From Membranipora membranacea (Eukaryota > Bryozoa > Gymnolaemata > Cheilostomatida > Membraniporidae): a stretch of 64,000 nt of DNA. The notes beneath the pieces were generated by a model. The model ran no database searches, was not told the origin of the DNA, and was given only the letters and a program-made list of their open reading frames with translations. A program made the position numbers and the translations under genes. This document shows positions 12,560 to 24,800 of the stretch, one piece after another (the stretch's first letter is position 1; every line of letters starts with the position of its first letter). The stretch covers positions 19,628,283 through 19,692,282 of the forward strand of contig OU612066.1 of NCBI GenBank assembly GCA_914767715.1, read 5' to 3'.

Positions 12560-15500
12560 GTATCTCATAAAGTCCGAATCCCTTAGTAGCTATGATAGAG
12601 CTACCCGGTATGTGCCAGGTCTATCAGAAATTCCAGCGTGGCGGATGTCATATGCTATAAGATGTCACACGCCACAGTTAAATTGGATCGCTCAATTGTT
12701 GCATAGGCATTGGAATTTCTAATAGTAAATTTGTTGGCAATAAATTTACTAAACCAACAGACAAAAATAAGTAGCATTACTAAAACCATGGTTCCTCCTT
12801 GTTAAAACTTGATCATGATATGATCATGGGCAATGTTGCATCATGTGACAATGACTTGTTGGATTGTTAGAGTCCCTCATCAGCAAAGGTGCCGCCTGCG
12901 GCTAGATTACCGCCATAAATCTTCATCTACATAACCTTGAGGTGTTTAAAATTAGATTTTTCTTGAGATTATCTCCTGACATGGAAAATCGACATCTGGA
13001 CATCTGGACATAAGCTGATCACTGTAATCCAATTAAGTCTGTCAGTGTTATTGTTTTTTACCATTGACAAAGCCTGCACATCCGCACTGATATAAAGTAA
13101 TATTTTTAAAAACATCCTGTTGAACCAATATTGCATAGTATCAAGAATAAGGATATATCCTACTCTTTGGTATAGAATCAAGTCTGATATTGAAATAATA
13201 TCTCAATATCAGATCTTGTATCAAAATGGTATATCCACTAATAGAAAATTGACATTATTACACAAAGAACATGGCAACGTGGAATAAAACATCCAACCCA
13301 TGCAGCGATGATTGTCAACTTTACATAGATAGAGAGCGCACATACTTTAAAATAGATAGCGACTAAGTGGTCTCAGAATCTATTTTGGAAGTAATTAGCG
13401 ATGTTGTTTGCATAAGATAGGATATTGCTGCAAGACTCAAATATTGGTAACCAATAGACGTTCTATACTGGTATCGGATCACTAGGTGCCTACAAGATGG
13501 TCCCTCGCTGGAGTAGTGTGTTGTTATTGTCATGTGATCGGGAGAATGTTGATATCTGGTGGTAGGTGGAAGTGTAGGAGGTGGAGGAGGTGGAGGAGGT
13601 GAAAATAAACAATTAAGTTGTGATTTAAATAGTATTTACCTTTACACGCACAGCATTCATACTGGTAGTGGTTGTTGGGGCAAAATACCAGGGCATACCA
13701 TCATAGGAAACTGTACACCAGTGGCCCAGTAATATTATTATTATTATCTCTATTCGGGCTATTGACTTTCACACAGAGTGTTAAACCTTTTATTCTCCTT
13801 TTATGACCTCAATCTTCTCCTCAATATTTGGATTTCCGTGCTATGGCAGTTGACTACCAGAATTTTCTCATGTACATGGTTTCCAGATTGTATATGCCGG
13901 ACAATAAATATACAATATAGTTTTTTCCGGCGATAAGACTATGACATGTTTATGACAACCAAGATACAAGACTGTCCAACACAGCTTTATCGCTGCTCTC
14001 ATATGAATAGTGCGATGACCAGCATGTAGGCAACATAAAACAATATCAACCTTTTATCAAATGTCACCAGCCATCATTCTGAAGGTTCAGTCATATATCT
14101 GCTCTGTTGGAATGCAATCATCGTCTTAGTGTTTATCAATATGGGGTTTTTTACAATCCACTCGGTCTTGTTTGAGAGCTTTGGGTATTGTTTGAATTGA
14201 CTAATTTCATCTAATTGACTGACTCATCAAATCTAGTGTGATAAAAATGCCAAAACTATTAGCTCAAACCTAAACTATCATCTTATATGAAATCTGTTAT
14301 CAGTGAATGGACCACCTCAATGTTTACACCAGAGGCCAGGAATCAGATGTCTGTGTCTATGAGAAGTAAACAACTCGGCCTCAAAACAGCAAACAAAATA
14401 CAATATTCAGCTAATCAATGACTTTTTAGCTGATACTATTGTTTGTTTTGTTTAAACCTTTTACATGAGTTACTGCCAATATCTTGGTTATTTTGGTTGT
14501 GAATTTCAAATCAGGCTAACCTTGATATCAAGGGCACTGTTAAAACAGTGGTTGTACAAAAGGGAATATTGGTGTGAAAGGTCAAGTCCAGCCAAATCCC
14601 ACACCGTCCTAACCTAAACAATCTGGAGACAAAATTCTGAAACGTTTCCAGGTTTCTTATAAAGCCACAACCCGGATTCGAAGGAGCCCCCCAACTTCTT
14701 CATCTCCGTTAACCCTTGAGAAGATAAATAAGATCGCTTGTTATATCTGTATTCAACATGCTGGCAGATATTCTCTCCGTGGGTTAATACATCGCTGAGG
14801 TCTTTGCCAATTCCTCAGAACTAGAAATTCAGAGACTCTAGAACCCATGCACGGCCTATAATAACGGTCATAATGCTCGGCTCACATCACAAGGTTGCTT
14901 GGTACCAGACCAGTTTCATTTTCCATCTATGCCTAGACTCAAGACTGACACATTCCAAATATCGCTTCACATACGTTTATTGGTAGCGGTGAAAGCTGTG
15001 TTGTCACCTAGTGCAAGTTGATAATGGCTGGAGTTGTGGTTGTAGCAAGTGACATATGATGTAACGGTTCTTCTCTCCTTATTTCTAGATGTTTGTGAGA
15101 TGCCACGTCCACCGGGTGTCTGGTGATGTGCTGATCAGCATGATGCATAAGTATCTTAGGATTTAATGAAAGCATCTCAGACGGTCAGGAAAATTGTCAT
15201 TCATTCCTACTTTCCTGCTAAGTTATGACATTGCTTGATTCATTACAGACCATGATTGGGTGTGAAGAAAAACTGATGAAGTTGCTTTGTGTAGGTTTTT
15301 TTCTAAATTGTTGTTTTTCTTAGAAGAGCTTTTTGCATCTGCAAGAGAAAAACTTTGTGACAGTGAATCTTTTGTTGCTTTGTGTCCCAATGTTTCCCAT
15401 CTATTGCAGCTCTTCTTGTTTTTGCTGCAGATCTCAACTTTAAACTGAAAACACTTGAGGACTGACAAAAAACATCTTCAAGTTGTCATATAGTGGTTTA

Positions 15501-17759
15501 GTATTGGTTTGTCAACTTATATCTTGACAAGCTGGTGGGTTGGGACCAACAAGTACATAAAAACGGCCCATCCTCCAGCCACAGCTAAGCATCTCTCTAT
15601 ACAGTCAATAGACCGCTTTGATCTTCAAACTCCGCTGCTCGGGATTTTTTTTTGTCTATTTATGATGAGTGTAGCAGACTGGGATAATTTTTGTTATTTA
15701 TGAGAATGTCATCGCTGCACACGTCCAGCACCCTGCTAATCCGAAACTTGTCATATTGCAATCATATGTGTGGCTGGACAGCTGCATCACAGCTCCAGTT
15801 TGGTGGTTCCAGGATTATCTAGTGTCAGGCAAAAAAATACATGTCAGGTTCTCACATATCTGACTGACCATCTGATCCCACTGACCCTCATAAAGTTTAT
15901 CACAAGTTCGAATCTTTGTCCTCTGTGACATTGAGTGGCAGAGGGAGAGAAAGACATCAAAAACCGGGTAATAGTTGCACAATGATGTGCAACAGGTCTA
16001 GTTGCAGTTGATTGAGAAAAGGAAATGGTGGATCTCAACAATGAGTTGGAAGTGACTTCCAGCTCCTCAATCTCAGCTACAGAGCGCTGGTTAGCATGGC
16101 AACAGTTTATCCATAGATAATATTATCACAAATTAGGGATATGATCGACTCTCTATATCTCTTTAGTCTTTGGTTATAACCTATAACCTACTCTATGACC
16201 TATGATAGTATATGTAGCTAGGCAGGCCCGTAGTTCTAGGGGACGCAGGGACGCTCTGCCTCCCCTAGAATAGGGTGGCCTAAAATGCTATAATCGAATA
16301 TTCCATGTCAGAATCAGATCATTTTGGACTTCATTTGCTCTTTATATCATTAAAATGCTTTGGAGGCTTAGGATTAACCCTAGACTTCACAGAACGGGCT
16401 TGCAATACCCAACCCTCTCCTACCATGTTTCCTAAACTACAGCCCTAATAGGTTATGAGGTTGACCCTGGAACTCTCTCTATCTAGTGGTAAACGCCTCC
16501 ATACTACCACAGGACCACATAATGTTATTTGTTGTTTCCATTAGTTGGCTAAGGATTTTGTAGTTGACGTAAAGACTGTAGGTTCTCCTGTTGCCTGAGT
16601 ATCTACGCATCCTTCCATCGAAGCCTGTTTGTGAAGCAAGAAATTATAGATCTTGATTTATTGGTGACACGATCCTACCCTTCAAAGAGACTCAACCGCC
16701 AACTACCTCCACTTGGTTAATTTTGAAACCCACCAATTCTAGCTGTTTTATTATTCTCGACTTGATTTTTTTATTTATAATTAATAAGAAACATAATACA
16801 TGACCATTATTAACGTTAAAAAAGCAATAAAAGAATATTAAGATTCTTACAGATAATAGGAGCCAAGGGAGCTTACTGGTTTTGATATCTACATTAAGTT
16901 AATGACGCATGGCATAAAGGTGTTAATTTGGAGTGGTGTATCGGTTATGGGTGCTTAGTGAGCGGTTATAAAATTCCGGTGTGATAAGATGCAGGAATTA
17001 TGACATAATCGGAGACATCATCCTACAGTTATGTTGGTTGATTTGCACTGAATCGTAAATTGCTCACCAAGTGGGAGCAATTTACTTGAGATAACTTAGC
17101 AATTCTCAGGCTCAGCCAGCCTTGCTAGAAGTAGGGTGCCTGTGCAGTGTCCGGGATGTTGGTAGCAACGCCAGGCAGACAGAACAATCTCACCGAATAT
17201 CAAAGTATGCTTGGAGCGTTGTTAAGGCATCACCTCATTTATTTCACCTTTTAACCCAAGCATTAGGTACTTCATGCACTAATTCTATCCAGATGCAGGT
17301 GGATAATCCTATGAGAGGTGTGAAAACCTTCAGTTAATAATTTGAGATCTTTCATGGGTCGTTAAACTTTTACCCTAATCATTTTGTTGATTTTGAGAAT
17401 AATAGGCTCACATGAGCCTCCGCAGATGGTCACTTTTTTGTTTTGTCTAAAAAAGTAAAATAAATACCCGCCTGTCACGGCTAGGCTCATATAATGTAAT
17501 TTGACTGGACACCAGATTGTTCCAATCTCTGTCCTTGTAATTCTTGCGCAGACTTATAGGACAGTCACATCAGGGAGGATGGGAGGGGAAAGATATCCCC
17601 CCTCCCTGGTCACATCTGCATTTTAAAATCAGGGCTATGCAAGTTGATAGATTTTTAGCACCGTATTTACCCAGAGCACTCTCTGTTATCCATTTTTAAT
17701 ATCACATGGTAATATCGGATCTGATAATAAACTAAACTAAAACTAAACTACGTTATCAG
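12560..17759. other. Gene-poor DNA with small repeats
   Basis: No supported gene. I noted a purine-rich GGAGGT run at about 13576-13601, a hairpin near 16235-16272 (TTCTAGGGGA ... TCCCCTAGAA), and a G/C-rich hairpin near 17570-17612 (CAGGGAGG ... CCTCCCTG). The segment 16740-17060 is A/T-rich with AGGTGTTAATTTGG and TGACGCAT, which resemble T-box and bZIP sites, but single motifs like these are expected by chance. Confidence 0.4.
13576..13601. repeat. GGAGGAGGT-type microsatellite
   Basis: A short run of imperfect tandem GGAGGTGGA units, about 26 bp. It is purine-rich on the plus strand. No coding context. Confidence 0.7.
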
Positions 17760-18226
17760 AGTAAAATCATTCTTGCCAAAGCGGTATTGAAATCCTTTTC
17801 AGTGACTGGTACGCGTACCGGGAATTCTCTGGGTGTACGTTATTTACGATTTTTTATTGGAAACCCAATTAGGTCACAAGCCAATAATGGTGTGGGTGTG
17901 GGATATGATCACTTCAGGTAATCCTTACTATTACAGCCACATCTCCAGTATAAATCAGGTGCTATATATCCTTCTACACTGCCACAGCAAAATCAACCTT
18001 ACCAAAGTGGTATTAGAAAGGAGGGGTAATATTAGCCTGTATTAAAATCTTTGCTCGGTGAGGGGGAACCCCCCCCCCCCCCATCCCCCACCTAACAAAG
18101 CTTGGGTAATTGGGAAATCTCAGCTACCAGTACACATATGTGATTTATAATTCTTTATGGGAAACCCAATTAGGCTGTATGATAATAATGGTATAGATAG
18201 ATGTGAGCAGTTCAGGTAATCTTAGT
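17760..18226. repeat. Ancient tandem duplication with an internal insertion
   Basis: Two neighbouring blocks share the same ordered landmarks. These are CCAAAGYGGTATT (17777 and 18004), GGAAACCCAATTAGG (about 17858 and 18160), AATAATGGT (about 17883 and 18184) and CAGTTCAGGTAATC or CACTTCAGGTAATC (about 17913 and 18209). The second block is longer because it contains a C-run and a GGTGAGGGGG...CCCCCACCTAACAAAGCTTG hairpin-like insertion. The insertion resembles the hairpin at 55692-55767. Non-coding. Confidence 0.65.
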
Positions 18227-21200
18227 TTTTCCTTCCTTATCTGTGGTTGATTTCGGGTAAAGAGAAAACCCTTTGATGTGGTTTGCCCAAGGGATTAATA
18301 GTTAATGTACAAGACTCACTGAGACTGGCGCACCATCTCTAGCTCTGCCAGAGATAAAGTCAAACCGAACCAGATCCACTTAGAAGTTAATGATGTACAC
18401 TGTTATGGATTGTGGTTGAGATCAAAGACTCAAACTCAATTTAGTTCCGGCTGAATAAAATAACACCTTTGAAGCACTAGTTTAGAGGCAGAACCATTTT
18501 AAATGCGCTAGGCAGGCACAGGATGGTCTTCTAACTTCGATAGTGTTTATATCATTATGATATAAATCATTTCATTGTCAGTGAGGGTGAGGTATCCCAT
18601 CCACGCTGGCATCGATATGTTCACGGTTTCCTTCGAGGAGTTATCAGATTTTTTGTTTGACTGCACAGCGCAACCCATTTATGTTAAATTTGAGGAGTCG
18701 TGAATGTTTTTGACTCAGATAACCAACACTGACAAACATATGACAACATTGTTTTCCGATAAGAGCATGGTGCGGTGTGGTGTTGTGATAGAAATTGGTT
18801 TGAGATCAAAGGAGTAGAATACTAACTGGGCTCGCGATGACTGGCGAGTATGTTTAGATGCACCCTAAGACGACCTGCAGCGTCACAGAATTGGTTATCT
18901 TATCTCTGCGTGTCCTCGGTGTATCATCGCAGATCCATTAGTCATTAACAGTCATTAACAATGTTTGTTTAGTTGTTTTTATCATGTGAGGTCAGTTCTC
19001 AAACATTATAAGTATCTTACACCCAAATTGTCCCCACAGCCTCAAATAACTTTACTCAGAGTGTCACCGCTCATCCGGCAGCCTTTTGTTTTAATCTTGA
19101 TTTCTTAAGAGCCTGTATCTTTTGTCGGCTTGCGCAATTGTATTTTAAAACAACGGAGGTATTCTTAGCAGAACCTAATGAATAGGCCTCATTAGTTCTG
19201 CTACTTGAGAGGACAGTACAGGTTAACTTCTTAATTAGCGCTATTCCACTGTTAGCACCCCTCCATTTAGGGGGTTTGTGGTGAGCACCCCTCATAAGTT
19301 CAACATTCCTGGTCACATTTGAGCTTTGAATCTGTAGAGTTGTTATCAAGACCCTGTAACCACAGAATAGCTGTAATCTCTAATGTCTCTAGTTTGGAGT
19401 AGGATGGAGCCTGATGCTATCAATTCCATTTAATGCCTCACTTGTCATCTAAGACCTTAATTTGTGGCTTTTAGGGCTCTAAATAACCCAGCTGGTTATT
19501 GTCTCAATTGTGTGAACTGTTGTTTTTTAAATAATATTTTGACCTGTTTAATTGGTAACTAAAACACTTGATAACATCACCGAGCTTTGTGCTCTGTTGA
19601 CTCTGGTGTGGTGAAATTAATTTTGACTTCTTCTGCTAATAAAAGTGAGCGAGTTGTCAAAATTGTTGTGACAAGATCCAAAGCAAGTTTATTAGGCCGC
19701 TGTCAGACATTGTTATTAAGATGGAATGTTGGCCCTATATGTTATAAGTATTTTAGGCAGGCCTATCATTGTTTGGTCAATGATTGGTTTGAGAGAAAAG
19801 TGTCACCAGATAGGATATGGGAATGTCACCAACCAATGCCACCCCATTCTTATCGCTGGTTGTTGGTGACAACATTCAAATTTTCGTTTTCTATTTCTCA
19901 ATACATTCCATTTTAAAAATTTTGTGGAACTGAGATGTGACATTGGCATGTCCGACGATTGTCCATATCATGATTTCTGGAAATTTTAGAACATTCCAGA
20001 CACAAAACTTTCCCTGTAAGACGACTTATTTCCGTCTATATGGGTGTACAGAAACAGGGTGCTAGTATGATATATAACGAAATTAAGGATAGATACCAAG
20101 TGGTACCTGTATGGTGTACCGAAACTCAGTCTTGGTCCGACTCCAGACGCTTGGTTACAGGTTATTTCTATTAGACTTTTATTTGTCATCATGTTATCAC
20201 AGAGAAGGGATATTCCTGTATATAGCTGTATATACTGTGTGATGTAATGATGAAGCTGTTTTTGTGCCTTTTGTTACAAAATTTGACAGCTAAAAATTAG
20301 ATTGAAACCAGTTACCGTAAATCCCTTTGTCATGACAAATTCTTAACGAGAGTGGCATAAAAACAGTGTGTCAACCTGCGAACTTTCATACCTTACTAAA
20401 TTACTTTGCACCTGCCTCCCTCTGTTATAAAGCCATATTTTAATTCAATTACTCATAATTTTCTAGGACATAATAACATCAAAAAAATGCAAAGTGCGTC
20501 AATCACAAAATATTGCCTTTATCAACAAATTATAATATTTTGAGGGATGATTTATATCACAGGTAGATCAATTCCTTAATTCATAATAATAGCATATTCA
20601 TGGATTTTTAAAGAGAAAATGCTTTGAAGGTAGACAAACAGCTTTGCCAGCCAATGAAATAAAAAATATGTTCAGAATTAAGGACCTAGATTGCAAGTGA
20701 TATGGAGTGAGTGAGATTTGTACTGCCGATGCCCATCGTTGTACTTAACAGGCCCTCAACCGCTGAAAGTAATCGTTTTGAATATTGCAGGTATGCAGCC
20801 CACTCATCAATTTATAAACAGCCCCAAAAAATTTTGTTTATATTTGTGAACATTTGTAACTAGACCCCAGACCTAATGATTTATGATGTATTGGATTACC
20901 ATCGATTTCATGACTAGTCCATTTATAATGAATCATCTAAAAAACTGTATATACAGACCTGTGGTTTAATCTCTGACTAACATTCATTGTCTTCGGTCCT
21001 GATCTGGGGTATCAGAAAACACGGCTGGTTTTCAACACGGCAATGTGTCACATGATTCGACAAAACATTTTGAAATGAGAAACTTTAAACGATTTTAGAG
21101 AGGTGTGCTGATAAAGAGCATTCAGTACTTTACTTTGAAGTCTATCCCATTGGCTCAGTAATGGCTGCATTATGATGTTTTAAGTATAGACATATTTTCT

Positions 21201-21537
21201 CGAGGCAGGCGAATGGGACTAAGTTATATCAGAGAGATACATAATTATTTGGTACACTTGCCTCCAGCGATAGGCTGTATCGTTTTAGACGCCGTTGCTA
21301 AATATGGACAAACAATTTGTGTCAATGAGATTTAAATGTCACGCTAAAAAATAAATGTCACACCCATAGCACCCATAGTGCTGATTGCTTCTACATGTTT
21401 CCTTAACCAGAATGCCAAGAAAATAAAAGCAGCAGATCGGATATCTGTCTGCAGAATGTAGATCAGAAAAAGCATCATTTCATCGAGCCTGTCTTGCCAA
21501 GTTTGTAGGGTGGGGGTGGGAAGCTTGACAGGCTTCA
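18227..21537. other. Gene-poor DNA
   Basis: No supported gene or complete repeat was recognised. Open frames here (for example 19071-19349 minus and 19587-19916 plus) lack domain-like sequence and plausible splice context. Confidence 0.45.
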
Positions 21538-21853
21538 CAATCACTATGGTTCCATGGATCGATTATGTAAGGATTTCAGTAGTAATTGCCCCATGGAAAT
21601 GGCATTAAAGTCAAATTCCGATTGTGACGAATGACTTTTTGGACGCGAATATCCAAACCGTGTTTATTCGTCCCGATACCTAATTGGCGTCGTGGCTGAA
21701 TGGTATTTTACCGTGGGAGGCCGGGGTTCAAGTCTCGGCCGCGGCAGATTCTTTTCATGTTTTTCCCATCATGGGAATGGTTAGAATCCACTGGATTCTA
21801 ACCATTCGAAATTGGAGTGAACCACAAAATCGACCCATGGAACCATAGTGATT
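21538..21853 (+). mobile_element. tRNA-containing element with terminal inverted repeats, copy 2
   Basis: Ends are CAATCACTATGGTTCCATGG and its inverse CCATGGAACCATAGTGATT. Inside, about 21678-21748 carries a perfect A box (TGGCTGAATGG) and a B box with one mismatch (GGTTCAAGTCT). The spacing is too short for an intact tRNA, because the anticodon arm is not recognisable. A perfect-looking stem lies just downstream (GGTTAGAATCCA ... TGGATTCTAACC, about 21780-21805). The element is homologous, in opposite orientation, to 2293-2562. It could be a SINE captured in a MITE, or two SINE-like units head to head. Confidence 0.75.
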
Positions 21854-24800
21854 ATAATGTGTCGCCCAAGCAACATTCACAATAACATCAGATTAGAGAC
21901 GTTTTACTGTTTCATATATTGCTAAATTCATCTTCACAGAAATATTTGTGTCAGTAATTTTGCTTGCAGGGTATGGCAGCTTTGTCCATTGTATTATATT
22001 AAGGCAGTCTCTGTTTCATGTTTTGAGATGCCAGCCTACTCCCCAGTCGTGTGGTTGACCGGCTCTTATGTTGAGAGCGTCCTAAGTATGATTTTGGTGA
22101 CACACCCATAAACAGATTTTATATCCTCCATTCAGCCGTAAGATTCCTCATCTCCAAAATACTAAAACTGTCATTGATCTAAAAAAGGTGTTGAAGCGAT
22201 TTATGCTCAATAAATAGACAAAGAACATAATTGGTACTTCAAACCACCTCAGCAGATTTTCTGTGGGACACATCTAAAGGCTTGTTTTTGAATACCAATA
22301 TGTCTCGGAAATATTGCTGTGGTCTTATCAAGTAGGAACTGAAAGACCTCAAAAGTTGACTGCAATTTACTGCTGTAAAAGTGTCACTGGTGGTTATCTG
22401 ATGGGCTGATATCGAAGATAGCAACAAACTAAAGATTTATCCGTGGTAGTGATAATTTCCGAAATTGCTTCAGATGTCATCTGAAGTGTTGATCTCGTAC
22501 AATTGTGAGCAAATATTCAGTCAAATGTATTGAGAGACGCAGATGCAGATGTCTGAGCTCTCATTCCTTCAAAGCGTTTCAACTCTACCTTGCCCGCAAT
22601 GTTATCATAATTGATTGGCCATAACAGTGGGCAGTAACTCGGACAAACAACTCAAACTGACCGGAAGCCGTCATTCATCCTAACAACATCAACAAATCAT
22701 CCAAGGTTCAGCAGACTGGGCCAATCCCTACCCTGCTCGACTAGCTGTTGAACTTGTTACTGTTTGGTGCCACACAAGCAAAAAATCATCCAACTTATCA
22801 TTCAATGGTCAGCTCTCCGAAAGAGTACAAAGTGAAAATGCTAAATGTTGTTTAAGCTGTCAGCCCCAATTAGTGTAAAATAATTATAGCGAGACCTAAG
22901 ATGAAGCAGCAACATGAACCCAAAATACAATAAACTTTTCAGCTTAACAAGGTAAATACCTTATTTTGCGCATGAATTATAAAGCCGGAACATTCCGTCG
23001 TGGGAATCTGCTTTGAGGATCAATCATTCATATATCGAAGAAAAATCTGACAACTGGAGGGAGTTGTGCCCTTTTTTAAATCTTGGAAAATTGTTATGTC
23101 AGACTTAGACTACGCATCACCATCAATGATCGAAGGATTTTCATCGTGAGTGGTATTCATGGCTCCCACAACGCAATCGCTCTAGGCTACTCATCAACTT
23201 GTTGACCATATTCCAGACTATTTCAAGTGGATTTTGATTTATTCTTACCTCCACCACCCTTATGTTTTACCAGAAGTAAACAAAACTTAAATTAATTCAT
23301 TACAGGTGATAAGTAGTTTTTTTAATACTCATTCACCACATCATTTGTAAGCAACAGATCAATGCTAGCCACCAAATCAAAACAACTTAACCGATTATCC
23401 CAAATTCTCAAAACAAAAAAAGGTCCATTGCTTTGGAATGCTGGTTGATTTACTTACCATATAATTAGCATATCTATTCTCTTTCTAAGGTAACTGATGT
23501 GTGTCTAATTGATGGAGGCCCGAGGCAACCCATTCTCTTTGATATCAATATTAGTGGAATTAATTCTAGTGGTTTTGATTGAATAAAAAGCAGTTCCTTT
23601 TGTTGATCATGCGAATCTATTGTGTGGCATTGAGGACCCTATCTTTGAGTCTCATCTTTCTATTAGGTTGCTCAAGGGATGATTTCATCTCTCTCACAGA
23701 GGGGCAAGACTTGTTCCTGTAAACTTAACCCTACTCCGGAATAGTTTTTAATATCAAAGCGTTGAGAGGACTAGGAGGGAATCGGTTCATTTTTGTAAAT
23801 ACAGTTGACATAACCATCATTTTGAAAGCATCTTTGTTTACCTTCAATGATGTTTTAAGTGATTTTGTTTATTTTCTTAGGCCAAATTATAAAGAAATGC
23901 GTACACCTGTTGTCTTGATAATCAAAATGAGTGATAAGTGTTTTACCAGATTGACAAAAACACTGCGATTGTTAGCAAAGACTTTCGAGGTGTTGCATGA
24001 ATACATTTTTCACTACCAGGGTAGACACGATGTATCACAGATTCTTCTGCTACATTTTCAATCAAATCGACTAAATGCCATTCCGCATGGTTATTTTCAA
24101 CACACATTTTATGAGTCACGCCAAATATGCCTATCAATGCTGACTAGAAGCGATCAGACTGGTACAACTAAAGAACTGCAAATTGGTCAGCTAAGTTGAA
24201 GTGTTAATGGAGTAAATTGCCTCAGGATATCAAACCCCTTGGGATTACCTATCTCAATAAATTTGCACATCATTATCGCCCAAATGGATTGGTAGCTTTT
24301 TAGAGTTGGCCATATCATAGTTAAGTCAGTGTAATAGCGTTCTTGACCCTTGTACTACTTGGGGACTACTTGGTGCAATGGTCACTCTCGCAGCATGACA
24401 AACTCAAAATTACATTTGAGCTGCCATACCATTCCTTGTAGTGGCGCTGAGATAGGCAGTTTGATATCATTACATCTACCCTTATTTTTGATCATGTGGA
24501 AATAAGTCATCGGCAACGAGACATGTTCTCACATGAATTGAATAACGTCTCACCAATAACTGATCCTTACTCTGTGAACCTTTTATGTTGTTGTGGCAGA
24601 GCAAACAGAAAATTGGTAATAAAAATTTACAAAGTCTGAGAAAAGTGTACTTGGTAACCTTTGGTCATCTTGCTCATAACATTCATGACCTTTAGCTAGC
24701 CGTTGCTAATGATTTTGCATGATCGCTTACTTTGCTTCGGCTGTTAACACCATATATTATGTCGAACATAATTATGATTACCCTCGGTATTGCCACCTGG

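Noticed and set aside
13179-13215. Short palindrome (CTGATATTGA / TCTCAATATCAG)
   Set aside because: Arms are only about 11 bases in AT-rich DNA, which is expected by chance.
23762-24199. 145-codon plus-strand open frame in the gene desert
   Set aside because: No recognisable domain, mixed composition, an overlapping frame on the other strand, and such lengths are expected by chance in this much sequence searched in six frames.
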